Source of the DNA: Symbiodinium natans
Taxonomy: Eukaryota > Sar > Dinophyceae > Suessiales > Symbiodiniaceae
Reading direction: 5' to 3'
DNA: 64,000 nucleotides
Assembly (NCBI GenBank): GCA_905221605.1
Contig: CAJNDS010002476.1
Coordinates: forward strand, 266,126-330,125
This document shows, piece by piece, positions 40,201 to 48,926 of the stretch. Under the pieces are notes generated by a model. It ran no database searches. It was given only the letters and a program-made list of their open reading frames with translations, and was not told the origin of the DNA. The translations under genes were made by a program, and so were the position numbers. Each line of letters opens with the position of its first letter. Within the stretch, counting starts at the first letter, position 1.

Positions 40201-43200
40201 AAACCCTAAACCCTAAACCCTAAACCCTCTCTACCATACATATATATATATATATTATTAGGGTGCGAAGTCGCGGGATACCTCGTTATCGCTTTACGTG
40301 GGGCCCATATCGCTTTACATACTATGGGACTGCGGGACCACATCAAGCAAAACAGGTTGAAATGTGGTAACTAAGGTTATCGCTTTAGGTGGGGCCCATA
40401 TCGCTTTCCATGGTTTACTGATGTTTGCAACAACTCGTGTCCACCGTAGTACTGGCTTCAAGAAACATAATTTTGGCAGGCGCTCATATATATCTATATA
40501 TATATAGATATATATATATATATATATCTTACTTGAATTTCAGAATCGCTTTATTTTCAGAATAAGGCTGCTTTATTTTCAGAATTTGGCCAAATCACGC
40601 CAAAGGCTAATTGAATTTCAGAGTAAGGCCACTGTATTTTCAGAATGAGGCCCCTTTATTTTCAGAACAAGGCCGCTTTATTTTCAGAAAAAAAGGCAGC
40701 TGTATTTTCAGAATAAGGCCGCTTGATTTTCAGAAAATTTGCCACTTTACTTTCAGAATAATGCCGCTTTATTTTCAGAATAAGGTCGCTTTGTTGTCAG
40801 TATGTTCGGATGTGGTGGGAGTCTTTGGGTGGGTGGGTGTTGGTCGAGAGAATGGCTGGACTAGACTCTTCACGCTCAGAATTGCTGAACCCTAAACCCT
40901 AAACCCTAAACCCCAATCCCAGGGCTCTCAATCCACGCGGGCCCTGTACCCGTGATGCTCCTTGACGGTGCCGACGAAGCCCTCCGCGATCTTCGCGGGA
41001 GAGATGCCCTCGGATGGCACCGACCTCTTGCAAACCCTTCACTGCCCTAAACCCTAAACCCTAAACCCTAAACCCTAAACCCTAAACCCTAAACCCTAAA
41101 CCCTAAACCCTAAACCCTAAACCCAGGGCTTCCATATTGGGATACATATTCGACTAGATTCGGGTGCCTGTTCTAAGATTGAGACGCTGCAGGTAGCTGA
41201 TGAGGGCACCAAGGCCAGGGAGTTTAGGGATTCATCGCCGTCCCCGGATCTTCCGAAACCCCTTGACTAAGGAATATGCCCTAATTCATAATAATGATCC
41301 TTCATATACACTAGGGTATATACCTTAAGTTCATAGAGAGAAGAACCTTCCCAGCCCTAAACCCTAAACCCGAACCTTCAACCCGTAAACCCCGGCGCCA
41401 GCTGCCTGGTGGGCACGTCCTCAGTCTTCGTGGCCAGCCAGGGCGGCAGCCACAGCAGCGCCAGCGCCCCGAAGCCGAGGAAGGAAGTCTCCGGAGCTTT
41501 AGGGTTTAGGGTTTGGGGTTTGGGGTTTAGGGTTTAGGGTTTAGAGCTTAGGGCCTAGGGCTTAGGGCTTAGGGCTTAGGGCTTAGGGCTTAAGGCTTAG
41601 GGCTTAGGGCTTAGGGCTTAGGGTTTAGGGTGTAGGGTTTAGAGGCCGGCCACATCGTCCCCACTCGACAGTTGGAGGCAGACGTTCTGGCCAGCTGTTT
41701 AGGGCTTAGTTTCGAGGTGTTGGGTTCTCCCTAAACCCTAAACCCTAAACCCTACACCTGACATTGGGAGGGTGTCATCTACCCTACAACCCATGAGCTG
41801 CAAATCACCCTAGCAAAAGGGCGCCCCGGCTGCGGAAGGGCGTGGTATTCTTCTTCCTGGGGTGGGGAGGGGGGGGCACCAAACCCTAAACTCCAGCCCG
41901 AAACCCTAAACCCTAAACCCTAAACCCCAAACCCTAAACCCTAAACCCTGAACCCTCAACCCTAAACCCTAAACCCTAAACCGGAAAAGCCTACTTTAGA
42001 ACCACTAAAAAAATGCCCCAAGCGGAGGCCAGGCCTGCCAGCCATAGTTCTCAATGATTCCAGGCACCAGCAGGAACGCAAGCCTGCCGGGGTCTGAGGC
42101 CCTAAACCCTAGCCCTAAACCGTAAACCCTAAACCCCAAACCCTAAACCCCAAACCCTAAAGCCTAAACCCTATGACCCCAAAAAACACCCACAGGAAGC
42201 CGTGAAGTCACCCGCGGCTACGTGTCTCTGGCTGGGCAGCCAGAAAAGACGAAAAATCCGCAGAAGTGCTCGGCCCTGGATCAACCTCCCCAACTCCTCA
42301 ACCCGAAATCCTAGAGCCCTGAACCCCTAAACCTTGAAACCCCTGACCCTGCACCCTAAACCCAAAACCCTCAACCCTAAACCCTCAACCCGAAACCCTC
42401 AACCCTCAACCCTAGACCCTAACCCTAAACCCCAAACCCCAAACCCGAAACCCGAAACGACTTTCAAGCCCAGCGGCCCCGCACCGCCGTAGGATGCGGC
42501 TGTCACGAGGCCCACTGCGAAGGACTGCCTTGTCAGCTGCTTGGGGCTGAGGGTGCCTTAGGGTTTAGGGTTTAGGGTTTCGGATTTAGGGTTTTGGGTT
42601 TTGGGTTTAGAGTTTAGGGTTTAGGGTTTAGGGTACAATCATCACAATGACACAATCACGAGAAGCGTCATCCTCCTCATCATCAACAACAACCATCAGA
42701 ACATTTGTTGCTGCGTGTGGCACGGCATCCTCTGAGAAATGTCGCCCCTTAGGGCATGAACCTCCGAAAGCATGTGTCCAAAACCTTTCGCCCTCAATCA
42801 ATCTGCAACCCCAGAGTCACGGCTACACTCAGACCACAAGCATGTGAGCATCTAAAGGCCCTAAACAAAACTTCAACCGGCACTGGAAGCCATGTTGAAA
42901 AGCATCACAAACCCAGAGTCTCCAAAAACCCTGACTTGAGGAATATCCCTTGAATTCTAGTGGGAACCCTAACCTGGTTTAAGGTCTATTCTTTGACTAA
43001 GGGGTTTGGGAGTCTCTGGGAAGATCAAGGCAGCTAAGCCCTGACCCTAAACCCTAAACCCTAAACCCTAAACCCTAAACCCTAAGCCGCACGTAAAGAG
43101 GGCGGGCCACTGACTTCGCGGAACCAATCGGGCAATAGCGGCGTGCACTGCGGGGAAGGCAACACCTCCCGAAACCCACAGCCTAGGGTTTAAGGGCTTA

Positions 43201-46150
43201 GGGTTCAGGGTTCAGGGTTCAGGGTTCAGGGTTTAGGGTTTAGGGTTTAGGGTTTAGGGTTTAGGGTTTAGTGTTTAGGGTTTAGGGTTTAGGGTTCAGG
43301 GTTCAGGGTTCAGGGTTAACCCCAATGATAAGTCTACTTAAAAGCTACTTAGAGGACTTAGGGGGCTGATAAGTACAGTTATGGTTGGGGTTAGAAGTAC
43401 CCTGAACCTCCCGGAACACGCCCACAGCTTCAATGATGTTCCGTGTGGCGGGGTGTGTGCGGGGTCTGAGCCTTAAGGGATCCCTAAACCCTAAGCCCTA
43501 AACCCTAAACCCTAAACCTTAAACTTGTTTAGAGATTAGGGTAGGTTCAGGCTTCCTGAACTCGTCTTTGGGGTGAGGGCATTTCTATGACTTCAAGCAC
43601 GCGAGGTCACCACAACATGTTCATTGAGCGTTCCAGCTGCTCACCATGGATTTCGGGGGCTTCCCAAGGCGAGAGGTCCCTTGCCGTATCCCAAGCCCTA
43701 TATGGGCCCCATGTTGTTCATGTTTAGTAGTAGCCACAACAGTAATCGCAATAATCGCAGCAATCAATGCCTACAGCAGCAGGCACACCTAGAACCACAG
43801 CGACAACAACAGCAGCAACAACGGCAGCAACAACGGCAACAGCAGCAGTTACAATCGTGAGAAGAAGCCCTCTTGAAGAAGAAGCTCTAAACCTAAACCC
43901 TAAACCCCAAGTGAACAAGCTCTAAACCTCTTCCCTAAACCCTGAGGACGTCCAATCTTCTCGCGGGGTAGCCGGAGGGAGGCTGCCTCGTTGCCACGAG
44001 GTTTAAGGTTTAGGGTTTAGGGTTTCTGCCGCTCAACCCTAAACCCTCAACCCTAAACCCTCAACCCTAAACCCTCAACCCTAAACCCTCAACCCTAAAC
44101 CCTAAACCCCTCTTGCGTCCTCTAAAGGCAACGCGAGGCTAATGCAGCCGCGGGATCCTTCACCCAGTCCCAAAGCCAGCCGCACGGCAAGCAGAGGCCC
44201 TGAGCCCAGGTACTTGAAGTAGGGTTTAGGGTTTAGGGTTTTAGGGTCAAGGGTTAAGGGTTAAGGTTTTAGGGTTTAGGGTTTAGGCTTTAGGCTTTAG
44301 GCTTCAGGCTTCAGGCTTTAGGCTTTAGGCTTCAGGCTTTAGAATTTAGGCTTTAGGGTTTAGGGTTTCGGGCATTCCCCCAAACTAATCCTCAGACTGC
44401 TCAACAGCAACTAAAGCCCCTCAAGCCCCCAAAGCCCCTGAAGCCGAAACCCTAAACCCTAAACCTTAAACCCTAAACCCTATACCCTAAGCCACAAAGA
44501 TTGAGACCGACCAAGGGCCTGCACCCGCGCTGGCTGCCAGCGGCGTCAGCGCAGTGGCCAAGGACCAGGTGCTCAGTCCTTCCAAAAGGTTTAGGGTTTA
44601 GCGTTTAGGGTTTAGGGTTTAGGGTTTAGGGTCTAGGGTTTAGGGTTTAGGGTTTAGGGTTTAGGGTTTGCTGTAATATGGCGCAGAAGCTGTGAAGGTT
44701 GGGATGCAGACTACGCTCGAAAGGGTTGTGAAATGCAACGGTTGAGGGCCATCTAACCTGTTCAACGCCCCCACTGCGGGCTGGTTCTTCGTAGGGATGA
44801 TGTATAATCCCTTAACGAGTAGAAAACGGGCCCTAATTCCCTCATTCCCTACTAGCCTTGAGTCCTAGAGAACCCAGGGGCCCATACTTCAGAAGCCTTT
44901 GAAGAAGGTAAGGGACCATATTCAAGACCATGTAACTACCCTCAGAGTCCTCTCGCGAGAGGGGCTTATCGCTTGAGGGTTCAGGGGTTTCGGGATTTCA
45001 GTGCTTGCGGGATGTTTAGGGTTTGCCCTAAAGCCTTAAGACCCCTAGGAGTTCAGGTGTTCCGGCGCTTGGAAGGGTTTAGGTGTCTAGCGTTTGGGGT
45101 GTTGGGGGGGGGGGGGGGGGTGCTTGGATACCTAAGCCCAAGACAGTGGACCCTACACCCTCAACCGTAGACAGTGAACCCGCACAACCTCATCCCCCCC
45201 AAAAAGTGATAGTCCCGAAAGCACCACGGTCCACACAAACAGATGCCTTTCAGTGTTCATGCCCGGAACTTCCCAACTTTCCGAGACTTCCCCCGCTACT
45301 TTGGCACAAGTCGCAAACCAGACTCACCGGTTCGTAGGGAAGAGGGAGTTGCTGAGTTAGGGACCTTATATCATCTTTTGAAGCCTTTAAACGGAATCTG
45401 ATAGGGTACCCTTGTTCCCTAACTCCCTACTTCTCTCGTACTAAGAGCCAATCAATATCCCCCTATAAAAGAATTTAGGAGTTTCATAGGGTACCCTAAA
45501 GCCTAAACCCTAAACCATAAACCCTAAACCCTAAACCCTAAACCCTAAACCCTAAACCCTAAACCCTAAACCCTAAACCCTAAACCCTAAACCCTAAACC
45601 CTAAACCTAACCCAAATTCCCGAACCCCTCAGAAACAGAGGAGAGCCCAGTCCTGCCGCAAGGACCCACTTTGTCCCGAGTACATCAGCCAGGCGACCTC
45701 CGAGCAGCTGCGTCGCGGCATAGCCTCGGACTTCAGGCCTAACCCTAAACCCTAAACCCTAAACCCTAAACCCCAAACCCTAAACCCTAAACCCTTGTTC
45801 CCGAAACCCTAAACACCCTGCAGAGCCGAGCTACCGCCGAAGAATGCGGAAAGGACGGTGCCTTCGAAGGCCTTGCGGGGCAACTGATTCAACTTCAGGT
45901 CGCTTGAGGGTTTAGGGTTTGGGGATTAGGGTTTAGGGCCTAGGGTTTGGGGTTTAGAGGTTAGGGTTGGGTGTTTGGCGTTTGGGGTTTGGGGTTTGGG
46001 GTTTAGAGTTTAGGGGCTTCTCGATCTCACCATCACTCTCTGGCCTTATCCCATTGAAAGTCTTTGGCCATACCAATGATGGCGATGGAGATGTTGGACC
46101 TATCCTCGGCGTGGGTTCAGGGTTTAGGGTTTAGGGTTAGGGTCTAGGGT

Positions 46151-46224
<74 letters not shown>

Positions 46225-48803
46225 GGTTTATTGTTTAGGGTTGAGGGTTTAGGGTTTAGGGTTTAGGGTTTAGGGTTGCGATAAGGCAAAACCGACGTAC
46301 AGGTTTTCATAGGGGACCCAAAACCACATAAACACAAGGATTCTACTTGTAGAGGGTTTTCCAGAATCCCCCTATGGGGGCCCTTCTGCCCCAATGGTAA
46401 TCCTTACGTTTATGTGGTTTTTTGGGCCTTGGGGACCCCAAAATTTAAGACTTTCTGAGCTCGAACCTTCAACCTTACAGTGCGCCCAACGGGTGCCGTC
46501 GAACCCGAAACCCGAAACCCGAAATCCAAAACGTTAAACCCTAAACCCTAGACCCCAGACCCTAAACCTAAACCAGCCCAGGCATCCGCATAGCTGATCA
46601 TGATGCCCAGAGCACCTCAGCTCTCTTCCGTGGACCAGGCTTTCACTGTAGAACTTTGACTTTATGGGTTTAGGGTTTAGGGCATAGGGCTTAGGGCTTA
46701 GGGCTTAGGGTTTAGGCTTGGGGTTTAGGGCTTAGGGCTTAGGGCTTAGGGTTCAGGGTTTGGGGTTGGGGTTTCGGGCTCTAGGGTCTTGTGTTCGGGG
46801 TTTAGGGCTTCAGGGCTTTAAGGCTTTAGGACTGAGGGTTAGGTGGCATGCGGAGGGCCAAACCGACTCTGAGTCCTCAAAGCCCCAACATATGAAGCCG
46901 GGTATATATTTCTTGTACCCCCAAAAGGACACCCAGTATATACACTCACCAATTGTAAAAATTGTAAAAGGGAACCTTATATACACTCACCAAAAACAGT
47001 AATATAAACCCTGCTTCATATGACCTGAAGAAGCACATGTCGAAAGTCGAAAAGCACGAATTGGGGGTTTACCAAAACAAAGGAACCTCTCATATCGTCC
47101 CCGCAAATGATAGGACTCCCTTATAATCAGAACCCAAGTAAAGCAACCCTCATTTCGGAAACCCCCAAATTGGTGCCCAATACCCTACAATACCCTAAAC
47201 CCTAAACCCCAAAGTCCGGGCTCCTCTGGCGCCGCAAGCTAGCGGAGATTCACAATTCGACTGGGCAAAAATGAAAGTCTGGGATCACGAACTGCGAGAA
47301 ACTGACGTCGCTTTTGGACGTCTCGGGCGTTTAGGGCTTGGGTCTGTGGGGTTCAGTTGTGGAGTCTGTGGGGTTTCAGGTTGGGGTCTATCGGGTTGTT
47401 GTCTACAGGGTTTAGGAATGGCGTCTTTAGGGTTTAGGGTGTTCGTCGCTGCTGTCGAGTTGTGGCCGACCCTAAACCCTAAACCCTAAACCCTAAACCC
47501 TAAACCCTGAACACGCCATCAGCTGGCCACGGCGCAGAGGAAGACGACAGACTCCCAGCCTTCTTGGCCGGCATCCGTCGGTACCTGGGATTCTAGGGCT
47601 TAGGACTGAAGTTTAGGTTTAGGGTTTAGGGTTTAGGATACCCTAAACCCTAAACCCTAAACCTAAAACTCAGGGATTAAAATTTAGGGCTAAGGCCAAA
47701 GGCTTAAGGGAGGTTAAATGAGGGTCCAAGCTTGTCCAAACCCCACGCAGGCCCAAGGCCGAGTGCGCAAGAGCATAGCCACCAGACGCTCGCGAGTATC
47801 CCAACCCCAAGGCACACTGAAACCTAGGGTTTAGGGTTTAGGGTTTAGGGTTTAGGGTTCAGGGTTCAGGGTTCAGGGTTTAGGCTTTAGGGTTTAGGGT
47901 TTAGGGTTTAGGGTTTAGGGTTTAGGGTTTAGGGTTTAGGGAAAACCCATGCTGCAAGGCTTTCAACCCCGAACCGTCGCAAACGCTTAGTCCTGCAAAC
48001 CCTCTGTAGACCCCACACAAACCCAAACCCGAAACCCTAAACCCCAAACCCTGAAACCCTAAACCCTAAACCCTAAACCCTAAACCCTAAACCCTAAACC
48101 CTAAACCCTAAACTCCACAAGGGCCCGCGTAAACTCTGCGCCCCTCGCTTGCCTCTGCCTCTGCAGGGGCGAAGTTGCGAGCCGAGAACCTCAGGGAGGG
48201 GACAGTTCAGAGTTCAGGTGCCTGGTTTTAGGGGTTTAGGGTTTGGGATTTAGGGTTTAGGGTTTAGGGTTTAGGGTTTAGGGTTTAGGGTTTAGGGTTT
48301 AGGGTTTAGGGTGTAGGGTTTCAGGGGTTAGGGTGTAGGGCTTCGTTCACGGTTTAGGGGGTTGAGTTTAGCGCTAGTTGTGGGTTGTTTGTCTGATTGA
48401 CTTAGTGACTTCGTGCGTCCTGACGACCGCGGGGCTCAATCTCCAACTTAATACGAGTACGTCCTGACGGATGCATGCAGAATACAGCTTAATCGCATAA
48501 ACGTATACAGCGCCCTCACGGACGCAACAAAACAGTCTAAAGCATCCTGACGGACGCAAAAAAATTGAAGTTAAAGCATCCTGACGGACGAGAAGATAAA
48601 CATCCTGACGCCTAAGCCTGGACCCTAAAGTCCAACATTGCAGTTAAAGTTGAAACGACTGAGCCAAAAAAAACACTAGGCCGAGAATAGCTTTTGCAGG
48701 TTCAGATTTCCACTCCTCCCTACTCTCTGCCCTAAACACGGCCAGGTGGAGAGGGAGGGGGGGGGGGTTTTGGGTTTAGGGTTGAGGGTTGAGGGTTGAG
48801 GAT

Positions 48804-48856
<53 letters not shown>

Positions 48857-48859
48857 GTT

Positions 48860-48926
<67 letters not shown>

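Noticed and set aside
40611-40895. Plus-strand ORF with repeated YFQNE/FIFR peptides
   Set aside because: It is a translation of the 22-bp minisatellite, in an intron of the minus-strand transporter gene.
43624-43860. Plus-strand poly-Gln ORF
   Set aside because: It rests on a CAR trinucleotide tract inside a minus-strand intron. No splice or start context supports it.
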